A stretch of DNA of 64,000 nt, from the NCBI RefSeq assembly GCF_009017415.1, contig NC_092410.1, forward strand, positions 2,790,001 to 2,854,000. Direction: 5' to 3'. Positions 1 to 11,946 of this stretch are shown piece after piece. This stretch comes from Aspergillus flavus (lineage: Eukaryota > Ascomycota > Eurotiomycetes > Eurotiales > Aspergillaceae). Position 1 is the stretch's first letter. Each line of letters opens with the position of its first letter. A program made the translations under genes and the position numbers. Under the pieces are notes generated by a model. It saw only the letters and a list, made by a program, of their open reading frames with translations. It was not told where the DNA came from and did no database searches.

Positions 1-965
1 GCTACCGGGGACGAATGCTTGAAGTCCGCAATAGTTGTTGTAGAACTGGATCCATATCGCATCGAAGTACACAGCGCCATCGAGCATAGGGCCGTCCGCC
101 GCGTCCGGGTAAGGACACTGCGGTGCAGCTGTGGTATAGTATTTCTTCGAGGTATCGCTGGCGTAATAGGACCGCAATTGGTTTGCAAAGGCGGGCATGT
201 TGTTGACAGTTGCCTCGAAGTCAAAATCGAAACCGTCAACTACTGCGTCTCCGAATGGTCGTTTCACAGAGGGATTGGAAACTGGTCCGAATGTCTCCCA
301 GATCATCTTGGCACCGGCAGTTGCGGCTGCTTCGTTGGTAAAACCGCCTTCATTGTAAGTGGCTCCTCCGATCGAAAGGAGAATTGTTCGCCCGAGTGAT
401 TGGCATTCTTTTATATCCTCACTAGTAACACAGTGGAGTCAGCAAATTTATTGTGTACGGGTTAGAGTATACCCACGCTATTTGAGGACAGTCCAGAAGC
501 TGGGTCCCTGGAAATGCGGTGCAGTTGTCGCCGGCATTTGCGAAATTGACTTCAGGGACACCACCGGCTCCGTTAATTCTGGTGAGGAAGGAGATTTGGT
601 ATACCTAGTTGTGCTGTTAGTGAAACTCTTAAGGACGTTAGCGCCTGTTGAGGTAATACATCTATGTCCGTCGCTGCACACGACATGTGTGGTATCGTCA
701 GCTGCTGCTTCCTTACTCAGTGTATAGTCAGGCTTACTCCTGCAGTAATGTGACAGACGTTGTTGAACATATGGACCGGTAGATTGCCCAAAGGAGTTCT
801 GACCTGAGAGGTCATGTCAGTTATGGCACAGATTATGCGCTTGGCGTGATATTTACCCCAATAAACGGCGATATTGTTTGGACTGTTCAATCTCAACGCG
901 GCCAGCGCGCCTTTGAAAGAAGCCAGAGCAAGTGTGAAAAGTGCAACAGTCTTTGAAGAAGACAT
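1..965 (-). CDS. Class III endochitinase (GH18), 5' part, cut by window edge
   Basis: Hydrolyses beta-1,4 bonds of chitin, probably in the cell wall or secreted. The ATG is at 965-963 and is followed by a signal peptide (MSSSKTVALF to GALA). Exons by splice signals and phase are 857-965, 738-803, 660-673, 477-604 and 1-421. The four introns are 53, 64, 55 and 55 nt. The spliced protein shows NIAVYWGQNSFGQST near the N-terminus, ISFLTRINGAGGVPEVNFA, the substrate-binding segment LLSIGGATYNEGGF, and the catalytic signature DGFDFDFE with the acid/base Glu present. PQCPYPDAADG and QFYNNYCG follow, as in plant/fungal class III chitinases. Exon 3 is only 14 nt. The gene looks intact as far as it can be read, although unspliced reading is full of stops. 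The C-terminus, including any Ser/Thr-rich or GPI region, lies outside the window. Confidence 0.9.
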
Positions 966-3900
966 GATGGGGTATCATGGAACACAATGGCGAACCGGCT
1001 TGAAAGACTTAGGCATCTGTTGAGTATCGCTCAACATGCAGGAATGTTGAGCCTTATTATACATCTTTCGACAAGGCTCTTGATCAGCAAACAGATTGTT
1101 GAATTATATCATCTGTGCTCATTCCGAGTCATCTGCGTTTGTCATGGGTGTTTGAGACCGGCCTTTGTGAGTTTTACACAAACATTCCTTGGCTTCATTC
1201 TTTGATCTCAATAGTCCGAGGCATCGCTGAGACGATAATGGATTTCGGCGGAATGTAACCTTCACAACTTACTAGGATAAGAACGCTAAAAGGGTCGAAG
1301 GGAAGACGATGGTCGTTTGCACGCGATTCGTTTCAAACGGAATTACAGGGCGACGCCGCTATGGTGTGCACTACGAGATGCTAGCGAAGGAGTACAAAGA
1401 TGCTTGGCTAGTGTATCTGGAAGGCATGACAAACGGCAGGGCGTCATGGAGATCCGATAATGATCGGGATTGAAAACCTAGATGGTTGCCATGTTGTCGC
1501 GGCTAAGCATTCTTATCCGTCAGGTGAGTAGCCCTAAGAGATCGCCATGCAGGTGATCTGATCACCTCTTTTGGCAGTATGATCTTGACAACCTTGTCTA
1601 AAGGTCCCGATATATTAACCGCTGCCCCTGCATGATAGTCCATGTTGGATAAGGAGGGTTTCACAAGAGGGCTACATAGAACAACGGCTATTCGATAATG
1701 GTTAAATCAATGCAACACTACCGGGTAACCACATGCCGGCATGGGAAACGAAGCAAACTCGCTGACTCGCTCAAAAGGCCTCATGACGGCCCGTCTAGAC
1801 TCTCATGTCACATTCTTTGGCGCCCCCGCTACCCCGCGACTTGACAAGGGATGTCCTAAATTTCCGGAAACGTGTCAGGAACATCTGCTACCTGTGAGTT
1901 AAGTTACCATGAAACTGTATCATCCCTTGTAGCCGTCACTCTGCGGGTTCTGTCTTATGCACCTTCCACGTGCGATATTACCTCTTCCAGGCCTTAACAA
2001 CTTCATTTGTCAGCCTTGCAATCTTGTACCAGGCACAATCAATGAGAATTCCCGCCCCTCAGCCACTTGCTGCATGTTCGAAACGTTGCGTGGCACCCAT
2101 GGCCTCGATCTCATTTTCCCTTGACGCCATGGAATGCGAAGGATCTAAGACACGACAGCCCCTTCGTCAATATATAGCGATCCCTTCACTCTGATTCGCA
2201 CATCATTTAAATAACCTTAAGTATTCGGTAGGCATTTGTACACATCGTTGTCGGCGCCGAACTTCACCCAGAATATTTCGGACATCCCTATATTATGACT
2301 GGTGCACCATGGTTGCATTCTTTGTTTCCTATAATTTAAGGTCTTATTATTTTTTTTTTTCTTGGCCACGAGGAACGTAAACCTCGAGACGATATCTACC
2401 TTATCTAAATTACAGGTCGCTTCGTCGGGGCTAATGGTTGGCTTTTGTGCTCCGTAACTCATCATGAGACCCAGTACACCAACACCATAGAACGTCGATA
2501 ACTATCAGTTTGCCATAGAGCCATCCGTACTCGCACTTATGTCGAGTGCTTCTAGCTACTAATTTGATAAATGTTACTATCAGAGTTACACCGTTTTGGT
2601 CCGAACAAAGAGGTCCTGATGGTCATAGGCCTGTGATGGTTATCACATATAGAAGTATATTAACGTTGCTGTTCACTCCAACCGCCCATGTGCTTGCTAT
2701 CGGTACTCCGCTCGACCGAAAATACTACGTCCTCTCTGGCCTAACCCTATAATGTATGATATGCAAAAAGATGATATTCATCACGATCATACTATACCCG
2801 ATTGATGTCGATATAGTGAGGTATCTTCGAGCATAGCGTAAACTCTCCATCCGAAAGGTTACCTGTAAGCATTCAATACTATTCAGCAGGTCATCTGATG
2901 GAGATTGTAACTATACCTTCCTTTCCATGCTACATTGACGGGGTACGGACTACTGTGCTGTTGGGTTGATGCACTGTGCTGGTCAAAGTGACTACTTTTG
3001 TTATCATGATATGCAGTCATTTTCTGTAGATGTATTGGATATCCAACAAGTCAAGATCGTAACCCGCATAGTCACTTTTACTACTGAGATATGTGCGTAT
3101 GGTTAGTGTGACATACTGTTTTAGTGATGTGTAGTGATGTGCACTCTGTACGTCTGACCAAATGAACACCCAGTTATGTCTTGTTGACAAACTGTCATCT
3201 ATAGATGAAGGCTCAGTGATACTCGGTTAAGGGTTATCTGTACACGGTAAACGAACAAATCGACGCCAACCTATTACATTGTTGTCAACGAGACTGTGGT
3301 CAAACGACAAAGGTCGAGCTCCGTTGGGATACTATCTCAACATCCTACAGAATGATCTATGAAACAACACTGAACGAGTACGAAACTTCATTCCAGAGAT
3401 TGAATTTAATCCAGATAAAATTAGGTGCAACATATCTATGTGTTGGTGCTCCGGGTATCCTGATACGAGGAAGGATTAACCGCTAATATTGGATTCCTGC
3501 TTAAATATATATACTGATGCTTATCCGCGCAGTTAATGTCAGAATCATGGTGTAGATAGCTGAATTTTATAAGCGTGGGTTGATCAGACCCAATTCAAGC
3601 TAATGTCGCATTCTAGTCTTTTGAAAGCATGTTATTGGATGGATAGTCCAAGGTATGAGCTTAATTCCAATAGTATTGGGATCTATTATATTCAACTGAG
3701 CAAGACAAGTCGTACCAAAAGCGATCCAGTTCATAGTACTATTATTTCATCTAGTATCCATACTTAAGGTGATGACTGCATACAAAACCCAATGATTGGC
3801 TAGCCATTCTTCCTGAGAAAGCCAACAATTTCTACGATGGTTGTTGTATTCCGAGCAGATCGACCTGTACTAGGGGCTTGGGACAAGCGACATGACCAAA

Positions 3901-5668
3901 AAAGGGACACAAAACGGCACAACAAAAATTAGTACTCTTACCTGATGAAGTTTGGGCAGACAAACTCTTGGTAAGTTCATTAGGAACTACCGCGTGATCC
4001 CGATTGCATGAGACTTAGGGAACAGAACAAAAGACCCACACATCATGTGGACTTGATAATGGCATTTAGCAGACGTACACAATAGTGCTAAACGTTAATT
4101 TCGAGCCATCGACCCATTGATATACAATATGTGAAGGTAAGTTGCACACTCGGCTTGGCTCCTCATAAATATTGGGAATTAGGGTTACATCGGCCGAGAT
4201 TGACTGGCCAGACCCTTATCACGGCCAAGGTGGCCCACTATGAGGTCACCATCTTAACGAGCGATACGAAGCCGATCACTGCGAGTTGGCGATTCAATGG
4301 CCCCTCCTGCTTGGACGTTAGAACGTTTCACCACGAATAATATCCATGCACGTGGTGCCGGTGGTGGTTGAGGAGGGGAATTGCAGAAGGGATATGTCGC
4401 CACGTCAGGCTCTGCATAATGCAGCTAATGTGCTAATCATTTATCAACAATTGCATAATAAATTAGGGCTGTCTCGGTATTTACTCCCTCGTAAATGTTG
4501 TAGCCGGCTACCCGATTTACAGTATTTCCACAAACGATCGATCTATTTACACTTTGTCGCACACTATGATGTTTTTGTTAAAGCACCATCCCTCAACAAC
4601 AGGATTTGTTTATCCTAGGTAAAACTAAAAGGTAATCAGCTGATCGACCAATCAATCCCCTTCCTTTGCAATCCGGCAGGCTTGGTTCATTCTCGGCGCA
4701 GAACCACCACTTGACAGATCATCTTGGCCGTTGTAACTTGTACGTCCAACAAGTTAAAACCTCGTAATTCAGTGGCGCAATTCCCAAACTTCGAACACGA
4801 CCGACGATTTCCCGGCTGCGGTGAGCTGCATCATAATCGAGGACCGTGCACGCAGAACAATTGTTTGTGAACTGCTTATCAGGGCATAGCTGTTTCGCTT
4901 CACCTCCACTGCGGTGGGCTCGTATCGTCCAATTGAATTCATTACGAAGGCCAAGCTTATCGGAACCATTTGCCGAGGTTTCCAATTGGAAGTGTCTCCA
5001 ACCTGAAATAGCTGCGTTTGGCGTCAGGGCATTCCGCTTGGTATGTAGGGTCAATGAAGGTGAGGATCCTAGGGCCAAGCCCTGGGGGTGGGCATCCCGC
5101 ATGAGTACCGCGGAATGGAGGAAGTATAGCTTCTGGATGAATCACTACATCCTGGACGACTGACAGCTTCTGGTTTTGACAAGTAATGTATCCCCCATGG
5201 CTGAATTCAGAAAAAATTGGTTTCTATCGAAAATACAAAGACCAGCCACCCCGCCCTAGATTCATCCGGGAGGCTATATCCTCACATTCCAGTGTCATCC
5301 CTAGAATTATCTCCTAGAGATAGCGTGCCCCACCACTCTGCAGTATGAGGTGATGATGATCCTCTCCATCTCCGTTATTGGTAGCCACGCCATACCCACC
5401 GGATCGGAAATTTCTCTTACCCAGACCGATGGAAGTCATTGGTAATACCAGTCTTAGTGTCAGTAGAGTTAAGCCCTGGACTGGGACGTTCTGGACTGTT
5501 TCCGGAACCTTGTCAATTAGAGTATATGATTGGTGTATTACTATTTCCACTTGCGGAAGGTCGAGCTGCCCCGCTCCAGCTCATGTCCTGACGTTGCGTA
5601 GTATATAAGAATAGATTGCGTTACGCCGACAGACCCGTTTCAAATTACTGCATGATCAATTATAAGTA
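966..5668. other. 4.7 kb region without a recognisable gene
   Basis: No reading frame here resembles a family I know. Open frames are mostly under 100 codons and do not chain across plausible introns. The longest are 4719-5102 on the minus strand (127 codons) and 4846-5163 on the plus strand (105 codons), and they overlap each other in antisense. A T-run lies near 2348-2360. Much of 2200-4100 looks AT-rich with many dispersed stops, like decayed repeat DNA, but no terminal repeats or transposase motif were found by eye. The last part holds the promoter of the downstream molybdoenzyme gene. Confidence 0.5.
5602..5608 (+). promoter_or_regulatory. TATA-like element upstream of the molybdoenzyme gene
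   Basis: The sequence TATATAA lies about 60 nt before the ATG at 5669. It is a plausible core promoter element by sequence and position only. Confidence 0.35.
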
Positions 5669-7579
5669 ATGTCCCACTTGAAGAAATTCGAACGGAAGGT
5701 TGAGCGCAAAGTCGAGAACCTTGAACACAGACTTTCGCACGACGCTCACCAACACCAACAACAGCAGAAGGGCAAACCTACCGGCAAGATGCAGGACACA
5801 CCCGGCCCCAAGATCAAGAATGAGGTGAAGAAGCAGATTGAGAACCGTCCCGATGAGTGGAAGATCGAGCAGGGTATCAATGCCGCGAAGCTGCCGTTCT
5901 TGGACCAAAGTGGCCCTGAGACTGTCTACATCCAGCCCAAGGTCTGGGATGGTAAGATGACCAAGGACGAGGCGGCGATTAAGGCGGTTGGTGACCCTAA
6001 GAAGTTGTTTCCTCGTGAAATCGAGGGATGGAAGGGGTAATTTCCACTCCCCAAATTTTATATCTCAATAGCCCAGTAACTAATTGTTCGCAGATATGTC
6101 GAGTGGGAGGAATACCCTGAGAGAAAGAAGGCCGCCCACAAGATCCTCACCTCCCAGGCCTTCCCTCCCAACCCTGAATACCAGATGGGCCCTATCCCTG
6201 ACACCAACCCCGTGCTGCCCGGAACCCACTGGAAGCAGTGGCATCATGCCGTGGGTGGTGAGCTTACGGACGTGCCTGAAGACTCCTGGAACACCGTGCT
6301 GAAAGAGAAGCACCCCGAAATGCTCCATCTTCTGCAATTCCCCTACAACGGTGAGCCTCCCAAGCGACTCACTACCGCCCAGCCGGTCACACCCAACTCT
6401 CTTCACTTCGTCCGGAATCACGGCGGTATCCCATTGATCGACAAGGACAAGTTCTTCTTGAAGCTGGACGGTCTGGTCAAGAACCCCAAGACATATACTA
6501 TGGATGATTTGATGGACGAGTCGAAGTTCCCTCGCATGAAGAAAATGATTACCATGCAGTGTTCTGGAACCCGTCGTATCGAGCAGATCTCGCTCTACGC
6601 TGGTCAGGGTGATGAGGTTCCTCAGGCTCCTTGGGCTGAAGGTGCGATCGGAACAGCTGAATACGTCGGTATCAGCTTGAAGAAGGTCATCAAGGACTGC
6701 GGTGGTCTTCTTGAGGGCGGCAAACACCTCGAACTCTACGGTGCCGAAACCTACTTCAAGAACAACGAAGCGATGAACTATGTTGTCAGTGTGCCCTGGT
6801 CCAAGGTCAAGGCCAACGAAGTGATGCTTGCCTGGGAGATGAACGGGGAACCCCTGCCCAAGATCCACGGATACCCCCTGAGAGTGATGGTTATGGGATA
6901 CATCGGTGCTCGCAGTGTCAAGTGGCTGTATCGGATCAAGGCCATCGAGACACCCAGTCTGGCACCAGTCCAGAGCAAGGAATACCTGTACTTCAACCAG
7001 CAGGTTGGCAAGCACAACCAGCGTCCGACAGATGGTATCCAGATCCAGGAGATGCCGGTCAGCTCTGCAATCATGTCTCCCTGGAAGAACCAAGTCGTCA
7101 TCCACAACGGCAAGATCCGCTGTAAGGGCTGGGCCTACTCCGGTGGTGGCAGATGGCCCGAGCGTGTGGAACTCTCGTCAGACGGCGGGTTCAGCTGGTA
7201 CCCTGTGCCTCTGGAGAACATGTCCGAAAAGGGCCAGTGGACCTGGCGTACCTGGGAGATCGACCTGCCCTGCGACGTGGAGGGCTGGATCGAGATTGTC
7301 TGCCGTTGCTGGGATAACTCTCTGAACACACAGCCCTTGGCTGTCCGTGCCGCATGGAACTGGGGTCTGCATGTCACTAGCTCCGCGCACCGAATCTCAG
7401 TCTACAGTATCAACAAGAGCCGGCCATTGACTGCGGAGCGCTTGGAGATGCTCAAGGCTCATGGACAGCCTCTTGCTCCTATCACCTGGCCTGAAGAGCT
7501 TCAGACTCAGTCCTGGGATGAATATAAGGACTTCTTCAAGAAGTACCCGAGAGATCCTGATAATGAAGCAGTTTGTTAA
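5669..7579 (+). CDS. Sulfite-oxidase-family molybdopterin oxidoreductase
   Basis: Molybdenum-cofactor enzyme of the sulfite oxidase family, predicted 617 aa. Exons are 5669-6036 and 6094-7579; the 57-nt intron (GTAATT to CGCAG) joins GG to A for Gly-Tyr. The N-terminal ~80 residues are Lys/Glu/His-rich and low complexity (HDAHQHQQQQK). No haem-b5 domain, signal peptide or SKL peroxisomal tail is visible. The Moco domain has RNHGGIP and the conserved Cys of QCSGTRR, which ligates Mo in this family, then GAETYF and GYPLRVMVMGYIGARSVKWL. The C-terminal part matches the Mo-co dimerisation domain (GWAYSGGGRWPERVELSSDG, then QPLAVRAAWNWG). The physiological substrate cannot be told from sequence: sulfite oxidase or a paralogue are both possible. 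Three cofactor-synthesis genes lie downstream, which fits the cofactor need. Confidence 0.9.
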
Positions 7580-8145
7580 GTGCGGTACGACTAAAATTGG
7601 CAACTGTTTTGGCAACTTCTGCTTATGACTTTGACTACGATGCGTTGTGGGGATGGTTAATAGTGCTTTATGGTATAGTTAGCAAGTATATGCTAAATTG
7701 ATGAATATGAAATTATTATTTTACCTGCCTCAAGAAGATACCGCTCGATTACAGAGATTTCCGGACTAAACCAAAACCATAGGCGGTATTTCTTTGCCAC
7801 TTCTGGTCTCAATGTATCTGTTGAAGCATGTTGCCGCTCGACCAAACTACCATTAACATTGGGTCGTGCCTCAAACCGCATAATCTGGCCAGCATGTCCT
7901 AAGCCGACAAATATGAGGATTATCCGGTCAAAACTCGAAGAAAATACTAGGCACTAGTCACAACGTCAAGACACCACTTCTGCTAATAAATATGACATAA
8001 ATAACGGATGATACATCACTTCATCGACTTCATAACATATCTCTCATAAATACATCCAGTGCCATTTTCTGCATACCCTCACCCAAAATTCATAAAAGAT
8101 AGCTTATCTCCCTACAAAGCCCATAATCTGCCATGACTAACCTAA
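7580..8145. other. Intergenic spacer between convergent genes
   Basis: About 570 nt between the 3' ends of the molybdoenzyme gene (plus) and the phosphatase-like gene (minus). It should hold both 3' UTRs. AT-rich; nothing else recognised. Confidence 0.6.
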
Positions 8146-9579
8146 TTAACTATGCTCAACAAACTTAGTCTCAGTAGCATCAGAAGCGATACTCCCCGCA
8201 GCAGCCTTTCTCCTCTTGGCAATGGTAAAGCCACCGAACAAGAAGAACGCCGCCTCCAAGCCCAGAATAACCGCAAGGGTAACCATGGCACCAATAACAC
8301 CAGCAACGGGTCTAGAGACCTCATTGCTCTTCTTTTCTGTCGATTCAGCACCGGCAGAGTCCGAGGAGGGATTAGCACACTTCCCATCCGTGTTACCGCA
8401 TGCGCTGCACCATTCCGCCGTAGACATGACGGCAATGTTCTTAGTCTGCTTTTCGAATTCAGTCCAGGAGATAGTAGTGCTCGATTGCCCGTAGAGAGGA
8501 AACTCAGTTGGTTCATCAGCGCCAGTGATGGTACCGTTGTGGAAGACAAATCGGACGGAGATATCAGCTGGGTCGGGGAATCCGCTTGGGGAGTCGGTGA
8601 TCAACTCCCACGCCATTGAAGAGGCGTAGTCAGGGATACCGGTGAAGTCAGAGTTGGCCTTGGGAAGCTGCGCAAGGCCGAAGTAGGAGAGGAAGGTTCC
8701 GTAGGAACCAAATTGGATGTTCAGCTTGGTCTTTCCCTGGGTGCTGATTGTCTCGCTTAGTGCATCGAGCATCTCGCCGGCCAGCTGGGCACCAGCAATG
8801 GCGCGGACTGTCTCTGTCGAGTTGTAGGCTAGGTTGTACTGCTCGATGTTGGCTAGGGCTAACAGCTGTTCGAACTGTGCGTCTGTCGGCATGTTCTCGG
8901 TGCTGGAGTTGTGGATTCTCGCGACATTGAGGTAGTCGAAGATGGCATAGGCGTTCTTGAAGCTTATGTCGGAGTCGGAGAATTCACCCTTTAGAACGGG
9001 CGTGAGTGATGTGTAGAAGTCTTGAGTAGATGCGAGAAGGTCCTTGTACAGTGATGAGCTGTAATAGCTGTTGCTGCTGACCTTGGCCTTCTGGCATTTG
9101 GTGGTGTCCTGAAGCCATGTGTTGTCCTCACTGTTTGTTCCGGTGGTGGTGAGCGACAGTGGGACCAGCTGGTATCCATTCAATGGTGCATCGACTGTTG
9201 TCCCGTTCGCCAATTTCTGGCTTGCAGTTGCTCCGACAGGGGGATAAACACCCTGCAGAAAGCCGGTTGCTGAGTTCTGCAGCACGGCATCAGATGGTGC
9301 AGCTGCACTGAGTTGTTTTAGGTTGACAACATCCGTGCTGATGCCTTCAATTTGAAGGGAAGAGTTTGAATCAATGTAACGGTTGTGGTAGTAGCTACCG
9401 GTCATGAAAACCTCACTATATCCCAAGTCCGTAAGCTGGGTGTTGCCCAGTATCTTAGGGGTACGATCGCCGTGACGGGCAAATATGTATGCACCCAGAA
9501 CTCTCTCCGCAGATGCTAAGTGAGCCTGGGGCATGGCCAGCATGGCCAGCATGAGGTAGTCTCGCGATGAAGTCCGCAT
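8146..9579 (-). CDS. Membrane-anchored histidine-acid-phosphatase-like protein
   Basis: 477 aa, intronless, in the histidine phosphatase superfamily (branch 2, phytase/acid phosphatase type). It starts MRTSSRDYLMLAMLAMPQAH, a secretion signal, and the active-site block FARHGDRTP follows at about residues 33-41. There are many N-x-S/T sites. A single hydrophobic helix near residues 418-440 (VIGAMVTLAVILGLEAAFFL) followed by KRRK predicts a type I plasma-membrane or wall-facing anchor with a short cytosolic tail. Branch-2 enzymes normally carry a distal His-Asp pair supplying the proton donor. At the expected place, just before the last third, this protein reads FGSYGTFLSYFG with no HD. It may therefore use another donor, or be a surface protein of the family with altered activity. 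It lies between the molybdoenzyme gene and the MoaE gene on the minus strand. Confidence 0.85.
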   Translation of the reverse strand: MRTSSRDYLMLAMLAMPQAHLASAERVLGAYIFARHGDRTPKILGNTQLTDLGYSEVFMTGSYYHNRYIDSNSSLQIEGISTDVVNLKQLSAAAPSDAVLQNSATGFLQGVYPPVGATASQKLANGTTVDAPLNGYQLVPLSLTTTGTNSEDNTWLQDTTKCQKAKVSSNSYYSSSLYKDLLASTQDFYTSLTPVLKGEFSDSDISFKNAYAIFDYLNVARIHNSSTENMPTDAQFEQLLALANIEQYNLAYNSTETVRAIAGAQLAGEMLDALSETISTQGKTKLNIQFGSYGTFLSYFGLAQLPKANSDFTGIPDYASSMAWELITDSPSGFPDPADISVRFVFHNGTITGADEPTEFPLYGQSSTTISWTEFEKQTKNIAVMSTAEWCSACGNTDGKCANPSSDSAGAESTEKKSNEVSRPVAGVIGAMVTLAVILGLEAAFFLFGGFTIAKRRKAAAGSIASDATETKFVEHS

Positions 9580-10568
9580 TTTGCAGGAAGAATGTCAAGC
9601 CTGAAAGCAATTGATCATTAACTCGTTCTCTAAATCCTGGGAAAAGGGTGTCAATTATATATTTCACAGGGTTACTTCATGAGTGACACGCTACTTTTAC
9701 TACGAAGACCCTGCAGTCGTACCCCGCACCTATACGGGCATATTAACGACCTCGTCCGTGGAGCAATATGTCACTAACCACATGGTCGAAGACTATTTTC
9801 CGCTTGCACACCAGTAGCAGTTCTAGACGTATACCTGGTGCATAACAGAAATTATTGCCAAGCCTAGACGCCTTGGCATGTCTCTAGAGAAGGAAGCAGG
9901 CGGCGCCTCTCCGGCCACCCGCTCTCTTCCGGGCAATTGGTGAACTCAATGCAGAACTTGGAGGAGAGGTCTAGTATCCCACTTACCGTGGGTTGAACCT
10001 TGCAAGAAAGCTTAAATCGATATGACTGGTTCGAATGACCGTCTGGCTGTTTTTGGCAATTCTAACTGACCAATAATTCTCGTTTGCATTACACCAAACA
10101 TCATTGACTATCTAATTGACTTGGCGCCGGTGTGATATGGTTTGATGTGCTAGTGTAAGGCGCATTGGACCCTTGTACCCAGGTAAAGAGCTAGTAGATG
10201 GACTAGTCACAGGGTACGAAGGCTTTGGCCTTATATCAAGGGTCCAGATGCAGTGCGGCCCTCATTGAACTTGTTGGTGCCCATGCATAATGACGTCGAG
10301 GGCAATTTTGCCACTAGGATGATCGGATACCTGTATATTCACGAAGTGGACATTCCTTGGGCTTAATCGGTTTAGTGAAGAGGAATCAATATCCTGCACT
10401 ACTGCACCTTGGCTCATAGTGATCTCAAGGTCGAGCAGGTAATCCGCTGTCCTACAATGGCATTCTTGCGTTGAAAATGTAAACAGAAATACGGACCAAC
10501 GCACATTCCATTCGATGACAGCTGAGTTTATACTCTAATCTTAAATAGCACCCATCCATAAACAATAA
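9580..10568. other. Spacer upstream of the phosphatase-like gene
   Basis: About 1 kb. It holds the promoter of the phosphatase-like gene (minus strand, start 9579) and the 3' flank of the MoaE gene. Open frames such as 10262-10504 (minus, 80 codons) show no recognised domain. Confidence 0.5.
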
Positions 10569-11153
10569 TCATTGACGTAAAACTAAATTGCCCTCCCCAT
10601 CCCAATCCCTATTTGCCCTCCATTCCCCGTCCTCCGGTTTGCTACCAATAAACTCCTCCCGTTTCCAGATCTCCGCTTTTGCCTTGCACTCGTCCAGAAT
10701 CTCCTCGCCGGCTCTCCAAGCCGCACGCCTATGCCCCGAGCTGACAGCAATTAAGATCGATGCCTCTCCGACAGCCACCGTACCCAGTCGATGTGAAATG
10801 CTCACTGCGATAAGTCCGTGTTTTTCTTTGCTCTGTCGTGCAATCTGCGTCAGAGTCCTTAATGCCAATGGTGGATAGGATGTATAGCTGAGTTGAGCGA
10901 CTGGGCGACCGTCAAATGTGTTTCGAGTTGTCCCTAAGAAGAACACATTTGCACCGGCTGCGGGGGAATTGGTGTAGGATAATGCTGTATCTGCACTGAG
11001 GGGATCGTATGTCAATTCGATATGGATTTTCTCGTCGGGTAGGGTGACGGTGCGTGGAAATGTAGACCGGTCAAGGTGTGCGGGGGTCGAGTCTTTGGTT
11101 TCGGTATGTATCGACGTGTTTGAAACTCTACTTGTTTCTGTTGAGATGGTCAT
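10569..11153 (-). CDS. cnxH: Molybdopterin synthase large (catalytic) subunit, MoaE/MOCS2B
   Basis: Converts precursor Z (cPMP) to molybdopterin together with the sulfur-carrying MoaD subunit, in the cytosol. Predicted 194 aa from the ATG at 11153-11151; an in-frame ATG at 11195 would add 14 residues. Family features in order are [87 protein letters not shown] and the catalytic lysine block [10 protein letters not shown]. The C-terminus is near ANRDWDGEG. The length is normal and no key residue is missing. The gene is intronless. The matching small subunit is encoded at 14953-15270, with the MogA-MoeA fusion in between. The symbol follows the Aspergillus nidulans name and rests on similarity only. 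Confidence 0.93.
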   Translation of the reverse strand: MTISTETSRVSNTSIHTETKDSTPAHLDRSTFPRTVTLPDEKIHIELTYDPLSADTALSYTNSPAAGANVFFLGTTRNTFDGRPVAQLSYTSYPPLALRTLTQIARQSKEKHGLIAVSISHRLGTVAVGEASILIAVSSGHRRAAWRAGEEILDECKAKAEIWKREEFIGSKPEDGEWRANRDWDGEGNLVLRQ

Positions 11154-11946
11154 TTTGAGGAAGTGTTGTTGAATATGCTGGAGATATATATCCAAGTGTA
11201 GTAGTCCGCGATGCTATGCTTGTGGTCTTACAACCTGTTGCACACCCCTTTGAAGTTTTGTAAAGCTATCTATCTCTCACATAGAGCCAGAATTCAGTAA
11301 GATAAACCGCCCATGACAGTGGATCTATTAGCAAAGCTGAAGAGGGGCAATTGTTCGAGATCGTATCTGCAAAGTAGGGTTCAAACTACAAAAGCAGCGG
11401 GGCATCAAGACCCCGCGCTAGGCCGTTTGGGGAACAACTAATCAACCAATTACGGAGGATGATATTCAATCAAACTAAACTGTCACTGCGACGAAATATC
11501 TGCACACTAATGCACTTGGAGATGATCGCTTTTTGTATTTCTTGTTCAGGCATCGGAGATTTCACGGTGAAAGGTCGTCTAGAACCCGGAATATGCTGTC
11601 AAATTGGACGTTGATGAGGTTACATTTCAGGCTCGCTCGTTGATCTACCGTTTCATAGGTATATGCCCTCGAGGAAGTAAACAGAGTCATGGTTATGGAC
11701 GCACGATGACAGAGCAAATATGGGTAGCAGTGGGTCATAATAGACGTTGAACTCTCCACTACATTAGGATGAAGCAGGCGTTGTAATTATAGAACAGGAA
11801 GCATGGGCTGACAAAACAATGTGTAGCCTGTACGATCTGAGATATTCTCCTTGGAATTTAATATAGGAGTACTGATTTCTCGTAATCTTCCTGCGTCATT
11901 ATCTGATTTATTTAGACGCGACTTTCATATACCTTCGTTATCAACC
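11154..11946. other. Divergent promoter region between MoaE and MogA-MoeA genes
   Basis: The two start codons face away from each other (11153 minus, 11947 plus), so this ~790 nt is a shared upstream region. No clear TATA box or known activator site was identified by eye. Confidence 0.5.

Noticed and set aside
421..860. Reading the chitinase as a pseudogene because of many stops
   Set aside because: Four introns with good splice signals restore an uninterrupted class III chitinase with all phases matching.
4719..5163. Two overlapping antisense open frames of 127 and 105 codons
   Set aside because: No recognisable domain on either strand, and long overlapping frames in both directions suggest local base composition rather than genes.
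6080..7105. 341-codon minus-strand open frame
   Set aside because: It is the antisense shadow of the sulfite-oxidase-type gene, whose plus-strand reading carries all family motifs.
10015..10060. tRNA-like B-box (GGTTCGAATGACC)
   Set aside because: No A-box at the right distance and no cloverleaf could be drawn.
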